Positions 34,488 through 45,699 of a DNA stretch of 64,000 nucleotides are shown piece by piece. Within the stretch, counting starts at the first letter, position 1. The number at the start of each line of letters is the position of its first letter. Under the pieces are notes generated by a model. The model did not search any database, was not told where the DNA came from, and was given only the letters and a program-made list of their open reading frames with translations. The position numbers were made by a program, and so were the translations under genes. This stretch comes from Aureobasidium sp. EXF-3400 (taxonomy: Eukaryota; Ascomycota; Dothideomycetes; Dothideales; Saccotheciaceae): contig SWBL01000072.1 in assembly GCA_024195585.1 (NCBI GenBank), forward strand, positions 62,001 to 126,000. Reading direction: 5' to 3'.

Positions 34488-35304
34488 TCCTTATCCCGTT
34501 AGTTGTTTTCTTAAGATGACTAGGGAGCTGTTGATCTTCTTGATGAGATTCTGCTGACAAATTAGGTAGGCGGTAGACGATTTGTCAATGATGATGATAT
34601 CTGCTTTCGATCGCAAAGCTTGAGACAGTCTCTCTTGAGAGTGTTGATTAAGAGAATAGTCTGACAAGCTGTTGCCGTGTAACCGAGATTCTCCTGTCGA
34701 GATATGCCGAAGCCTTGAGAGATCTTCCAGTAATATATGCGAGAACGGCAATGTTATGACACAGCCTTGACTTCTTACGATGGAAACGTGCAGCCGATAT
34801 CGACACAAGAAGCGAGCGTATACGAAAGATAAGAAGAAGCAGAGCAGAGAAAGCCTCCATGTTAGGGGCACCTCATGAAATAGACACAGCTTTCATCAAT
34901 GTAAACCTTTTCCGGTGCTGGCGCTGCAATACAAAGGAAAGGTTGGCCCTGATGAAGATATAGAGACAAAGGAAAATGTGCATGAATCAGGAGAAGACCG
35001 CTTCGAGATGCCCTTTGATGTGTGACGGACAAAGAAGTGTTCAAGCTTACCTAATATCCTTCAGACATACTTCTTGTCGTTTTGGTCTCTTTCCCAGAGA
35101 GTAAGGTCTTAACCACAAAGCTGCTGGTCTTCTGTGAGATGTTCGCTTGCTTCATACTTGATATGTGAATGCAACTCTTTCGCATGACAAAGGCCCAGGA
35201 ATGGGTATCGTAAAACGGTCCATTTTTGATATAATACACACCACTCCATGCTCTTTTATACACATCCATCTCTTTACTTTCCCTCTCTTTGCCTTCTATT
35301 CCAT
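34488..35304. other. Intergenic between two minus-strand genes
   Basis: This holds the promoter of the Ser/Thr-rich gene and the 3' flank of mL54. Minus-strand open frames at 34491-34871 look non-coding. No RNA gene or repeat was recognised. Confidence 0.45.
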
Positions 35305-36061
35305 CTAACCCATAGCCTTCAAGAAATTGGCCTCCTTGATCTTAGCACGTCTGTTCTTCCTCATAGACTTGGTCAACGCATCTCTAGCTTCCATAGCCTC
35401 GATCGCACCCTGCAAACTGCCATCTCCAGCGGGCAAATCAACAGTCTGTTCGTGCAGAGGAATCTTCGGTGCCAGTGCTTCAGGGTTAAGAAGCTGTTGT
35501 TTGCGAAGTGCTTTGGCAGCTACACGACGTTGCTTTTTGGATTTGGCTGTGACAAGTCAGTGATCGTCCCCAAGAAGCAGAAGAACATAGCCCTAGAGAT
35601 GGTAGAGAAGGGGGCAAGGGAAGCAGCGCAAACATACAAAACAAATCTCCCTCAACACTCCCAGCACCACTAGCACTCTCCCCACCCTTCTTCTTCAAAA
35701 TACCCCACAGCCAAGAGGGATACTCTCCATCCTCCAACGCAACAGGATCATTCTTGCCCTTGACAAAGTTCAAGCCTTTCAATGGTGTGCCAGCAGCAAC
35801 AGAGCTCTTTACAGTAGGTGCCGCTTTCTCTGCACTTGGTGCTTGAAGTTCAGCAGCTGAGGGAGATGCACTAGCAGGTGTGGAAAAAGGTTGCGCGGCG
35901 CCTGTTGATGTGGCGGCGGAGGGTGTGTGCGAAGAACTGTTTGGGTTGCCCTGTCGTGGTGAGGCGGTGGATCTGAGGGCGGGTGTGGTGGTGATGGCGC
36001 GGCGGAAGGGGAGAGCGATGGGGCGCTGGATGGCCGTCCGTAGGCAGCGGGTGCAATTCAT
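35305..36061 (-). CDS. MRPL37: Mitochondrial ribosomal protein mL54 (MRPL37)
   Basis: Exon 1 (36061-35638) and exon 2 (35546-35305), separated by a 91-nt phase-1 intron with a GTATGT donor, give 221 aa. The N-terminus MNCTRCLRTAIQRPIAL with many Arg and no acidic residues is a mitochondrial presequence. The family core is LKGLNFVKGKNDPVALEDG followed by EYPSWLWGILKKKG. The exon 2 part, SKSKKQRRVAAKALRKQQLL to KNRRAKIKEANFLKAMG, is basic and suits rRNA contact. It is a structural protein of the mitochondrial large subunit. Fungal members carry a longer disordered Ser/Ala/Pro linker between presequence and core, as here. Confidence 0.88.
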
Positions 36062-36890
36062 TGTTGTGTTGTGTGGTTGTGGTGTGAGAGAGCGATCTAG
36101 ATTTCGAGATTCTGCGATGCGCACATGCGATTGAACAAAGATTCGATGGAGGTGAGGCGCCAAGGCTTTTTGGGGTCTTTCCGAGAGCGGACTTTATCGG
36201 TTGCGCTTTCCCGCTCTGAGGTCCTTCCTTTGTATCATGCATTCCTTATATGACAGAATCACTCAATCTATATAGTCATGGTATTAAGCCATGTATCTGG
36301 GCAGAGTAGAGTCCAATGTCCGAAGGTCGCATTTGGATCCACAAACCCCGGAACAATGTTGGACCATGACCTGGACCGCGAGCCAGTAACGTGCTGGCTA
36401 TGTTGGACACTTTGCAAGGATGGACTCTACATCCTCGTCTTGCACACATATAGATACAGAGCACAGAAGCATAGATCAGGGAAACAAAGTGGCGTGACAG
36501 CCAGGGGTATATTCAGTATTGTAAGGAGTGAATGACAGTCAAGGAAAGGAATATGGTATGAAAACAAAAGCAAGAAACACCCCCCCTGTGCAAGTGCTTG
36601 TGCAATGAACACCCGTCGTTCAATCGTAATGTAAAAAGATGGCCTATTCTGTGCCAATAATGGGGAATCGAATGTCGTCAATCCCAAGGAACCGTGACGC
36701 CGGTTGGTCATAACTCGTGTTTGTATATGAAGGCGAGAACCTGTTCTGGACAGCCATTCTCGGGCACACATCCCAAGAACAGAGCTTGGTCCTCCTTCTG
36801 GCCCTTTGTTCGGTTCTCCTTTCGGTTGCTCTTTCGGCCCATCTTTCGCTTCTGCTTTTGGTGCCCCTTCGTGTACTTGAAGACTAGAGT
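36062..36890. other. Intergenic between mL54 and HAP2
   Basis: This holds the promoter of mL54 and the 3' flank of HAP2. A C8 tract occurs near 36580. No convincing gene. Confidence 0.45.
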
Positions 36891-37880
36891 CTATCCTTCT
36901 TCGATGCCGTCTTCTTCAGATGTCATGCTCCTGGCATTGGACTGTGTGCGTGACTTTTTCGAAGGCGAAGACTGATTGTCACCAGACTTGCGCTTGGTTC
37001 CGTTGGTGGGTTGCTGCATTGGCACACCGCCATTCTTTGCGGCTTCAGCATCAAGAGCAGCCACCTCCTCAGCTGTCAGGAAGCGACCTCCTGGTCCACG
37101 CGGTCTTCGCATAGCATGATTATGACGAGATTCGTGCAAGTAAGGCTTTCTACCCTTACTCGTAAGGCGCAATTGTTCCTCGAGTTTTTGTCTGGCCAGA
37201 CGTCTCTTCAGAATTCGGTGGAATTGCTTCGCGTTGACGTATAGTGGTGACTCCTCAGTAGTACCAGTCGGAGCTTCGGGTGATGAGTGTTGTTGAACGA
37301 CTTGTTGAACCATCTGTGGCGCATTCGATGCACGTCGTTGTTGTTGCATGACAGGCTGAGGAGGCTGAACTGCCTGACTCATACGACGTGCGACCATTTG
37401 TTGTGGAATTGCTTGCGGTGCTGGCATGACCATTTGACTAGCCATGCTTGTATTGACATTCATATGACTCTGTGATGGTGATCTCGGTGTCTGTCTCTGT
37501 TCGCTCTTAACTGACTGTCCAATGCGTGGTGATTGTCTAGGATCTTGGGCGAGTGGCTGCATGGTGTCGGGCATGTAATTGTAATTGCCCGAGGCAGCTG
37601 CGGTCGCCATAGCGGCGGCTTGTGTGGGAGACATCTGGTTTGCGCTCAGACCATAATGCATGCCTTGGACTGGGTAGCCTTGCTGATACATTGGCATAAC
37701 TTGATGAGGACCAACATTGGAGCCTGGTTGTTGACCATAGGCATGACTTTGTTGTGACATAATGGGAGAGACCTGGTTTTGCTGGGTGGGAGAGGTCACT
37801 GGCGGTCCAGGTTGACCATTGTGAGTGGGCGCATATGCGTGAGTATGCGCATGTGGTTGCTGGTAGGTTGTGTAGTCCAT
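36891..37880 (-). CDS. HAP2: CCAAT-binding factor subunit HAP2/HapB (NF-YA)
   Basis: One exon gives 329 aa from MDYTTYQQPHAHTHAY. Residues 1-205 are Gln/Pro/Met-rich, typical of the activation region. The conserved NF-YA core at about 209-272 has both halves: the subunit-association helix ESPLYVNAKQFHRILKRR and LARQKLEEQL, and the DNA-binding helix GRKPYLHESRHNHAMRRPRG ending in GGRFLT. The C-terminus has a nuclear-type basic cluster KRKSGDNQSSPSKKSR. As part of the heterotrimer with HAP3 and HAP5 it binds CCAAT boxes in the nucleus and, in fungi, links to iron, redox and carbon control. The frame stays open for 133 codons above this ATG, but that part lacks family features. Confidence 0.95.
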   Translation of the reverse strand: MDYTTYQQPHAHTHAYAPTHNGQPGPPVTSPTQQNQVSPIMSQQSHAYGQQPGSNVGPHQVMPMYQQGYPVQGMHYGLSANQMSPTQAAAMATAAASGNYNYMPDTMQPLAQDPRQSPRIGQSVKSEQRQTPRSPSQSHMNVNTSMASQMVMPAPQAIPQQMVARRMSQAVQPPQPVMQQQRRASNAPQMVQQVVQQHSSPEAPTGTTEESPLYVNAKQFHRILKRRLARQKLEEQLRLTSKGRKPYLHESRHNHAMRRPRGPGGRFLTAEEVAALDAEAAKNGGVPMQQPTNGTKRKSGDNQSSPSKKSRTQSNARSMTSEEDGIEEG

Positions 37881-39787
37881 GGCGACGGAGTGTTTGTTTG
37901 AGGCACTAGTATGTATGGATAGAGATGTTGTTGCGCGATGATTCGATACGATTACTGAGTCGGACGGTCGAGGGTTTGCTACTCGATATAGCAACGGCGA
38001 GGCTTCAAACGAGGCTTGTCTTAGAGTGAAAGGCGAGTCGAGCTTGTCACACAATGGGATTGTTATACAAGGCTTGCTTGGTGAGGTGTGAATGGGTGAC
38101 GATGGGTCGGTCGCATTCGAGTCGGGAGTGTCTCCAGAATCCGGGGCGGATCGAGAGTCGTTGCCAAAGCAGTCAAGCTTGGGAAGCTTGAATTGTTTCG
38201 ACGCGTCTTTTGCGACGCGATGGTCAAGAGCTGATGGGATTGGCAGAAATAGGATGAAGAAGCGCAGTGAGTCGACCAAACAGAACGCGAGGGCAGAGCG
38301 GATCTAATCACGGCCGGGAGCGTTAGCAGGATGATGCGAGTCTCGAAAGCGGGCATCCAAGTCGCGGGCGCGGCGTGGCTGTGGACTTGCTGCGGTGTGC
38401 GCCGTGTCTTGAGACGATGCGCTGGCAAGCCGCATGCAAGCCCGACGCAGCCTTTCTGCCGCTCAATTTCCTTCTGATGCCTTACCTAGATTGTTCAAGT
38501 CGCTTGATGACGGCGTTGCGACGAGTGTGACCTCTTGCGCTGGCGCAAACGCGTGCAACGATCGTGTACGAGAGTACGTCGCTGGGCGTTCGGCTTGCTT
38601 TCTACTACATGGCCGCGGTTAGCATTGCGCTCAGCGAACATTGAGAGCCCTGGGCGATCAACAGCAACGGACCTTTCAACGTGACACTGCAGGTACGCAC
38701 GCGCAGAGAAGGTGTATGCTTTGAACGACAACCTATCAAGCTGCTTCGCCGAGGCTTCGACGCGATTCACCTTGGTAGCAAGCTCCAGATACCGTCGAAT
38801 CACGGCGGCTAAAGACGGTGGACAAGGCGATTGGTCGATGGTACAAGTTCCCTGGATGAGAGGCCTGTGCAGGAAATGGAGGAAGATGACTGGCTGTCGA
38901 ACCTCGAAGATGAAATCTCCACTTTCTGCTTTGGCCAGTCATCCGTCACGTGTACGGCTGCTTCCCGGTGCTTTCCGTCTTATCGTTAATCCCGACTCCT
39001 AGCTAGACCCCGCCATCGCTTTGCTGCTTGTGTATCTAAATGCAACACCATTACTTGATGGCGTGCGGTAAGGATGGTTGGTTACACAGCATGCTGTTCA
39101 GATGCCTTGATCTCGAGCCGGAGTCCGTGAACAGCACGCGGCTAGGGATATTGATTTCTCTACGCATGCAACCTCGGCAAACTCATTTTCACGAGCATGT
39201 GTTACAGACACCAGGGTCTTTTACCATCCGGTTGTTTGAGGTATCCAGAAGCTGTCACGGAGAATATATCGGCGTTCGGTCGTGTGTTCTGATCATATCC
39301 CCTGAGGCTGGACCTAGTAGATATGTCTTTGTCCAGTTCATAAAATAGACCGCGTAGACGTCCTGGCGGCACTGGGTATCTGTGGTTGCTTTATCACGCC
39401 ATTATCATAGCTCGCCATGAGGGAATTATGTGAAGTCCGGCTTAAAGAAACTTGTCGGTCGAGTCACACAAGGCATCTATCTAGGCTGAAGCGTTGGTTG
39501 CGTGGCCTGTGATGAAACATGTAACTCGAGAGTGAAAGTCTGGCGGTTCCATCTTTTCCGAATACTTACTCTTGGACGACAGAGAGCCATCCGAGTGAGC
39601 ACATGCAAAACTTCAGGCTCAACTTGTCAAGAGTCGAGAACCAAGATTCATTAAGGCTCGAAGGGTTCACGAGAGGGAGTCGCGATTTGTGGGGAAGGTC
39701 TTGCCTTTCGAGTTGACGGGCGCGAACAAAAACGGCATAAAATCAGCACAGACTCGAGCACAATAATCGACACTCGATATTACCTGT
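37881..39787. other. 1.9-kb divergent region upstream of HAP2
   Basis: HAP2 points left and the next gene right, so this is a long shared 5' region. Part of it (37881-38279) is in an open frame continuous with HAP2. Otherwise I see no splice-supported gene, RNA or repeat array. The length fits a long HAP2 leader or an unannotated non-coding transcript. Confidence 0.45.
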
Positions 39788-40681
39788 ATGGCCATCTCCA
39801 TCGCTGCCGGGCCATCGCCAAAGACATCGGCATCACCTCCTCCCTTGTCGACATCTCTCTCATCATCAGCAGTGCGCTCGGTATCGCCACAGCCGCCTCC
39901 TGCAAGCCCTCTCACGCCTCCTGCCCAACCAGCCAAGCTCGCAACCACAACCCCGCCCGTGGTACCCATACAACAACCACAGCCGCCTCAGTTGATAGAG
40001 CAGCCACCTTCGCTGCCCTTCTCCAGCCATGATTCAAGCGATGCCATAGCCTTACGTGCTGCCATCTCTTCTCTCCAGTTCCAGCGCCTTCAGGCCCAAC
40101 GAGACTTGCGCACTCTCGAGGACATTAAGCGCCAGGCTGTCGAGCATCCAGAAGAATATCGCCAACATGTGATTGCAACCGCTCAAGCTAAACCACAACC
40201 TCCACCATGGGCTACCGATGACTCTCCAGACCAAGACATGGACGACGATGACGATGCTCTTCCTGGCGCTTCTGATCTGAACGGACAAGAGCCTACCGAT
40301 GCACAACCTGAGTCTGCGACCAAGCCATATCCAACCTCATACGGATCCATGTTGCAACCGCGACCAGCAAAGAACGCATCACAATCTTCTGGGTTCCCTG
40401 CTGTACCCTTGCCGCAAGATGTCGTCCGGTGTCCCCCTATCGAATGGGCGAAGTACAACATTGTTGGCGAATCCTTGGACAAACTTCACCAAGACCAACA
40501 AGCACGTCCAGGAGAAGTCGGCTCGTCTCAGCGTGAAAGTGTTGTTGCCGCCCCTTACAACCCTTTCCTGGACAAGCTAGATCCACGACCTGTTCCGGAA
40601 CCCTCTTCGGCAAGAAAAGACAGCGGTTCTTCTGCTTCCGATCCACACGCTCAACGAAGACCCAGTAAGGCTGCCATGTGA
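39788..40681 (+). CDS. Uncharacterised conserved-looking fungal protein with a short coiled coil
   Basis: One exon gives 297 aa. The first 75 residues are Ser/Pro-rich. Residues about 80-120 form a likely coiled coil (SSDAIALRAAISSLQFQRLQ, RDLRTLEDIKRQAVEHPEEY). An acidic patch QDMDDDDDALPG follows. The second half carries two motif-like segments, VVRCPPIEWAKYNIVGESLD and APYNPFLDKLDPRP, that look conserved rather than random. No catalytic motif, signal peptide or TM is present. It is probably nuclear or cytosolic, with unknown function. The name and process cannot be inferred from its neighbours. Confidence 0.65.
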   Translation: MAISIAAGPSPKTSASPPPLSTSLSSSAVRSVSPQPPPASPLTPPAQPAKLATTTPPVVPIQQPQPPQLIEQPPSLPFSSHDSSDAIALRAAISSLQFQRLQAQRDLRTLEDIKRQAVEHPEEYRQHVIATAQAKPQPPPWATDDSPDQDMDDDDDALPGASDLNGQEPTDAQPESATKPYPTSYGSMLQPRPAKNASQSSGFPAVPLPQDVVRCPPIEWAKYNIVGESLDKLHQDQQARPGEVGSSQRESVVAAPYNPFLDKLDPRPVPEPSSARKDSGSSASDPHAQRRPSKAAM

Positions 40682-41228
40682 TGGATCTCTACAGACCCTC
40701 TCATTTGACGCTAAAAGACATGAACTACAAGACATGAATCACGTGTACGGATATTTATTATGAGACACTCAAGCAACAAAAAGTAATTTCTCTCTTTCTG
40801 CAAAGTATGAACTTAATCCTTCTCATGATATAACAGTAATCAGTAGATATCAATCAAGCGCCAATCGCAAACAGACAAACAAAGCAGGTAATTTTATATT
40901 AATCTGGCGTTTCAAGATACCTCAGCGGCTGCATATCTTGGCGTTTTTGTCGCAGCCCTGCTTTTTGGCACAACATTGCCAGCACTTCATTGGAATGAAA
41001 CCAGACGTCATGTGAATTCCTTGTAACTATGCCAGGAACAAGTTGTAGTTGAGTTGTTTGCTGTGAGTTTCACAAACATGTGTAGTTTATCTCCTGTTTC
41101 TTGATTTTTCTTTTCCCCTTCTCCCTTTATATCTGTCTCTATCCCTACGATCGCGTCGCTGCTCAGCATAGCTCCGTGCCACATTGGTATTTGTCGATTC
41201 AAAAACTGTCACTGCACTTTTCCGCGGG
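40682..41228. other. Intergenic before SUR7-like gene
   Basis: A/T-rich 3' flank and promoter for two + strand genes. No additional gene was seen. Confidence 0.45.
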
Positions 41229-42195
41229 ATGCTGCGTCCTACAGCATTGATACCGGTTATCTTCGGCCTCGCAGCCTTAGTATTGACCCTACTATGCATA
41301 TTCGCCGGAAGCAAGCCTACCTTCATGCAAGTACGTAGTTGTTCCTCCCACTCTCCCTCCTTCCTTATCTCCTCTAACAGCATCGCAACCGCAGGACTAC
41401 TCAATCATCACACTCAATACCTCACGCATTGGCACCAACGTCTTCAACACAACTTCCTCCACAAACTCCGACTCCAACATCTTCGAATCAATCTGGGACA
41501 ACGTAACCAACAGCATCGAATCCTCTCTCAACACCGACATAAACTCTTTCGCCAAAAGCCTAGGTCTGCATGACTTTTACTCTGCTCACCTTCTCGATTA
41601 CTGCGAAGGTTACTATACACCTTCCTCCCTCCCAAACGCCACTTTGTCGAAATCAGACATTGGCATGAATGTCACGAACTGCAGTAACAGGACTTCATCC
41701 TTCCACTTTGATCCTACGACCGCATTGCAGAGGGAGTTGAATAAAACTGGCACTGGAGTTACGTTGGAAGAATTGCATTGGCCTAGTGCTGTGGAGAAAG
41801 GCATTCACACTCTGCGGATTGCACAAAAAGCTGCATTCTTACTCTATTGTATCGCCGCTGGTCTCATTATCCTCGCCATCATATTCTCACTCTTCTCTTT
41901 CTTCGTTCATGGCAGACTATCAGCATTTATCGATATTCTGTTTTGGAGTTTAGCGTTTTTTGCTTCGGTGTTGGCGTCCGCTATTACCACTGCGGTGGCT
42001 GTTAAAGCGGCAAAGGTGGTTAATGAGCATGGCAAGGCTACTGGAGTGCAGGCGAATAGGGGAGGCAGGTTTATGGCTTTGACGTGGGTGGCTAGTGGGT
42101 TGTGTGCTTTGAATGTGTTTGTGTGGGTGTTTGAGTGTTTGAGGGGGAGGAGGAGGGCGAATAGGGAGAGTTATGTGGGTAGGGTTGAGAAGTGA
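41229..42195 (+). CDS. SUR7/PalI-family plasma-membrane protein
   Basis: Exons 41229-41330 and 41395-42195 with a 64-nt phase-0 intron (CTAAC branch) give 300 aa. TM1 is at the N-terminus (ALIPVIFGLAALVLTLLCIF). It is followed by a large extracellular loop with many N-x-S/T sites and the family motif LGLHDFYSAHLLDYCEGYY. Three further TM helices follow: AAFLLYCIAAGLIILAIIF, ILFWSLAFFASVLAS and ALTWVASGLCALNVFVWVF. The Cys in DYCEG belongs to the conserved loop of claudin-like SUR7 proteins, which mark eisosome/MCC patches in the membrane; PalI relatives act in pH sensing. The short C-terminal tail is basic. The exact paralog group cannot be fixed. Confidence 0.85.
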
Positions 42196-42511
42196 GGGGT
42201 TTGCAGATGAGGGTGCGGAGGAAGGCTGCTGATATAATTGCTCTTCCAGCGATACCGAGGAGTCTGACAGGGATATCAGGGCTATGCTTGCAATTGAATG
42301 TGGTTGAGTGTGGCTGTAGTTGGGGTGTAATCTTTGGACATTTACAGTCCTGTTTCCATTGCTTCTTTTGCCATTCCTCGCTCTATTCTTTTCGTGTGAC
42401 CACCCTTTCAGAGCCATCATGTTCTTGAAATACATACACATCCGCTGCTCTTTATAGCACCCCCGACAGTGCCATCTTGCCCCGAGTCTTTGCGTTCCAT
42501 CGCTCACACTC
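42196..42511. other. Intergenic between convergent genes
   Basis: The 3' flanks of the SUR7-like gene (+) and the next gene (-). Nothing else was recognised. Confidence 0.45.
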
Positions 42512-43626
42512 TCATCCCTTATACATATCCTCCAAATACTCCACCATCCTCCTCTTCAGCTCCATCAATTCTTTTGCCGTAACCCTCGGCGACCACTTTG
42601 GTCTATCTCCCTGTGTATCAATCACTCCACCTCCTCCATTGCCCTCACCCTCTTTGCCCACCATCTCTGTATTGCCAACAGACCCAGGTAATATCAATGC
42701 AGCATGAGTACCAAAAAACGGCACGCCCAAATGCTTGAGAACTTGAGACATGCTTTCGTTCATCGCGCATTGTGCTTTGTAGAGTTTTTGGTCGTAGGCG
42801 TGGAGTTCTGCTGCTTTTCCCTCGGGGGTTTGGGGGGTGGTGGGGGTGGTTGTTGCGCCGCCGATGGTTTTGCTGTGGAGATGTGTGAGTTCGAAGGCGA
42901 GAAGGGGATTTGAGTCTTGAGATTATAAAGGGTGTTTTATAGGAGAAGCAGCCAAGAGTGCGCAACTTACAAGATGTTTTGAAGTTCGTTTGAACTGGTG
43001 GATCTTTTTGCTTGCATTTGTTTCAGTGCTTGTCTGCCCGAGTACCTTGGTTCTCGAATCAGTTCTTGTCATCTGATATATTTCCGGCATCGGAAAACAC
43101 ACCATTGCATTTCGTTTCTTCTTTGATCATTTATCAGCTATGATATAAAATTAGTTTGTGCATAAGATATCGATCATAGACATAATCTTACACCACGAAT
43201 CTTTTCCGCAAACAGAGGGTTTTGCGCAGCGATCTTGGTCACACATCTTAAACCTGCAGTCCATTCTGTAATAGTTGCGGGGTCGATAATAGTCTGTTCC
43301 TGTTGCTGAGGCGTTGATGTCCTTGATGGTTGTGGAACTGCTCGTTGTTGTGGAATTACAGGTTGAAAGATTGCAGCTTGAGGGTTGTAGGATGTTGAAG
43401 GTTGAGCATTATTCTGCAGAAGGTTTTGTGGTATTTGGTTGAAGGGTTGAGTACTTGATTGATTGGTCTGGTTTTGTTGACGTCTTTGCAGTCGTGGATC
43501 TGTGATAGTTGGAGTTGCGACTGTAGGTGGTGGAGTTTGTTGTTGATCTTGTTGTTGCTGAGGTGCGAATTGTGCAAGGGTTGCTAGGATGGAAGCAAGA
43601 TCAGGGGGAACTGTTGGATCTGCCAT
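42512..43626 (-). CDS. Uncharacterised fungal protein, four exons
   Basis: The splice model on the minus strand is 43626-43192, 43137-43103, 43045-42971 and 42872-42512, giving 301 aa with introns of 54, 57 and 98 nt. The tiny second exon (35 nt) is supported because it joins AAQNPLFAEKIRG to LINDQRRNEMQW and then YSGRQALKQMQAKRS in one continuous helical frame. The N-terminus has PPDLASILATLAQF followed by a Gln/Pro-rich linker. The middle is a likely coiled coil. The C-terminus has KAAELHAYDQKLYKAQCAM, LKHLGVPFFGTHAALI and a closing helix KELMELKRRMVEYLEDMYKG. I do not recognise a named family. It is probably cytosolic or nuclear. Confidence 0.65.
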
Positions 43627-43968
43627 TTTTATCGTCCCTCTTTCTGTATAAGTTTGTAAGATGTCTGGTATAACAATAATAGTTTGGAGTAGCAAGACGG
43701 GAAAGCAATGCTGACCATATGTGGTTAGCGTTAGGGCTGGAGACTTGCACGGAAGAAAAGAGCCGAAAACGCGCCAAGAAGGCATGATCATGCAAGAAGT
43801 TGCGGTTTCTCGACATCATTGAAGTTTTGACCCTCTGCTGCGAGAGATTCTACAACAATTGCTTCCACCTAGCTCCATTTACTCGACAGCTATACCTCAA
43901 GGATACTCTTCTGGACTCTACACTCGATCTACCTTCACGAACCCACAAGACCCACCACATTTTCAAAA
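43627..43968. other. Divergent promoter region
   Basis: A 342-bp region between the four-exon gene (-) and the Cox14-domain gene (+). No gene was seen. Confidence 0.45.
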
Positions 43969-44890
43969 ATGGCGCGATCAGCCAAAGATGCCACCCGCTT
44001 CACAGCAACCACACCATATGCCAGCGCCAAACCTCAAGGACAGTTCACCCCGGCTCCGGTACACATGGGTCAAGCCGCACCTTCTGGAGAAACACCTCAG
44101 CAAAAGATTGCAAGATTGAGAGCTGCAGCCTCTAGAGCACGAACGGGCAAGGAATCCAACTTCGATGCCGTCGTTAGAGTTGGAAGAAGATGGGCAGACA
44201 GAGCACACAGAGTGACTGCATATTCGCTGATAGGCTTGACTGGTATGCGCTACACCCCCTCTCAAGTCTGAAGCCTCCAGACACACAGAGGCGAAAGACA
44301 AGAGTAAAGGAAATGGAAACGGCAAACGAAATGCTGACATTGATCCAACAGTCGTCTGTGGAGTCACCGCATCCTTCGCCATCGGAGACATGCTCATGCA
44401 CAACCGCAAGAAGCGCAACGAATGGCTCGCCGACCAACAAGCAAAGCACCAAGTCAAGATCAACGAAGCCCGCGTAGCATTCCACCAAGGCCTCGCCGAC
44501 GAAGACCAAATCCTTCTTCTCAACCAAGAGCGCACCAAATCCGAAGCTGCCGACCTCCAAAAGAAACAGCCTGGTATGATCAGTCGTATTTTCTCATCAG
44601 CACCAAAGGAAGAGTCAAAGGGAGGCAATTTGGGCGCTGCTGCAAGAGCAGCTGCACAGAATGCTGCTTCTGAGGTCAAGGAGACGGCGACCGCTGCGAA
44701 AGAAAAGGTTAAGGATTTGGGTATTGTCAAGGCGGTGGAAGACAAGGTTGAGGAACACAAGTGGCAGAAGCCGCAAACAGTTGGTGCAGAGGCTGTTATT
44801 GGAGGCCCGCTAGACAGAGAAGCAGCAGCTTCAGTGTTGGCAGTGCAAGACAAGACACAGAGCTGGACAAACTGGTTGCTGAGGAGGTGA
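43969..44890 (+). CDS. Cox14-domain cytochrome c oxidase assembly protein, long form
   Basis: Exons 43969-44242 and 44352-44890, with a 109-nt phase-1 intron (TGCTGAC branch), give 270 aa. The N-terminal 60 residues are basic and Ala/Thr/Pro-rich, as for import into mitochondria. The core RRWADRAHRVTAYSLIGLT joined across the intron to VVCGVTASFAIGDMLMHNRK is one TM helix flanked by charged residues, like the Cox14 domain. The remaining 160 residues are a charged coiled coil (RKKRNEWLADQQAKHQVK) and an Ala/Lys-rich tail. Yeast Cox14, about 70 aa, binds newly made Cox1 in the inner membrane to couple its synthesis with assembly. The long tail is unusual relative to yeast but fits fungal family members I recall. 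Confidence 0.65.
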
Positions 44891-45010
44891 TGGCTTGATG
44901 TGGGCATGAGTTGGTCGCATTCAATTGCTTGTAAGAATATAAAACACTTGTACATTTCTGGGGTATCATGCCAAAAGAAAAGCTCTCCGATGTTGCGTTT
45001 GTGAAAGCTT

Positions 45011-45518
45011 TCAATTGCCGTTCTGTGCAACAGGATTGTAGCTATGTCGATTCCGGAATTTCTGACCTGAATCAGCATCGAGTCTTCGAAGTTCCAAGCA
45101 ATTACATACCTCGAGGTAGGTTTCAGCATATGGCTTTATCGTAGCCCAAATCAGCAATCCACAAGTTACAAGGATGAAAGTGTAAACAATCATTTGATCC
45201 TTGGCCGAATCCCTTTGGAAGCAAGTAGTAAAGACATCATCGTCCTTTGCGTCTTTGCATATGGGCAGATTATATGATAGACAGAATTGTCTGTTACAAT
45301 CGTTGCATGTTGCCTTCTTAGCTGTAGATTCACCAGGAAGTTCTGTCAAGGGAATGATTGTGCTGTTGCTGAAGCATGTGCATTTGCAGAAAGATGTTGC
45401 GGCTAGGAAGACGAGGTCAGCATTGACTTCGCTGCAAGTTAGGCATCAACACACAGGCACACAGAGCTGGGGCTATCAGGGCCAGCCATAGAAAAAGAAG
45501 TTGTAGTCGTTGCTTCAT
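45011..45518 (-). CDS. Small Cys-rich secretory-pathway membrane protein
   Basis: The model has three exons, 45518-45455, 45402-45110 and 45061-45011, and gives 135 aa. The N-terminus MKQRLQLLFLWLALIAPAL is a signal peptide. A luminal segment of about 75 residues has eight or nine Cys in SFCKCTCFSNST, KATCNDCNRQFC, LPICKD and TTCF. One TM helix (MIVYTFILVTCGLLIWATI) and a short basic tail (KFRNRHSYNPVAQNGN) follow. The last intron is only 48 nt and in frame, so retention adds 16 residues. The paired CxC and CxxC spacing suggests disulfides in a type I membrane protein. I recognise the general fungal type but no name. Confidence 0.65.
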
Positions 45519-45699
45519 TGTTGATGTCTTGTCTCTATTCTTGTCAAGATGAGCACTCTTGTTGATCATGGCCAGACGATGGCAGCCACGCCGCCAAGGC
45601 CAAAAGTGCGGGGCCGGCGATTTTCATGTGCAAGTGCATCAAAGACGCGCCGAACAATTTTCCCAACTTGCTGACCGCTGCTTGATGATCCCATCAGCA

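Noticed and set aside
43978..45129. 383-codon minus-strand frame opposite the Cox14-domain gene
   Set aside because: It is the antisense shadow of the Cox14 coding region. The TM-protein gene ends at 45011 by an in-frame stop once its last intron is removed.
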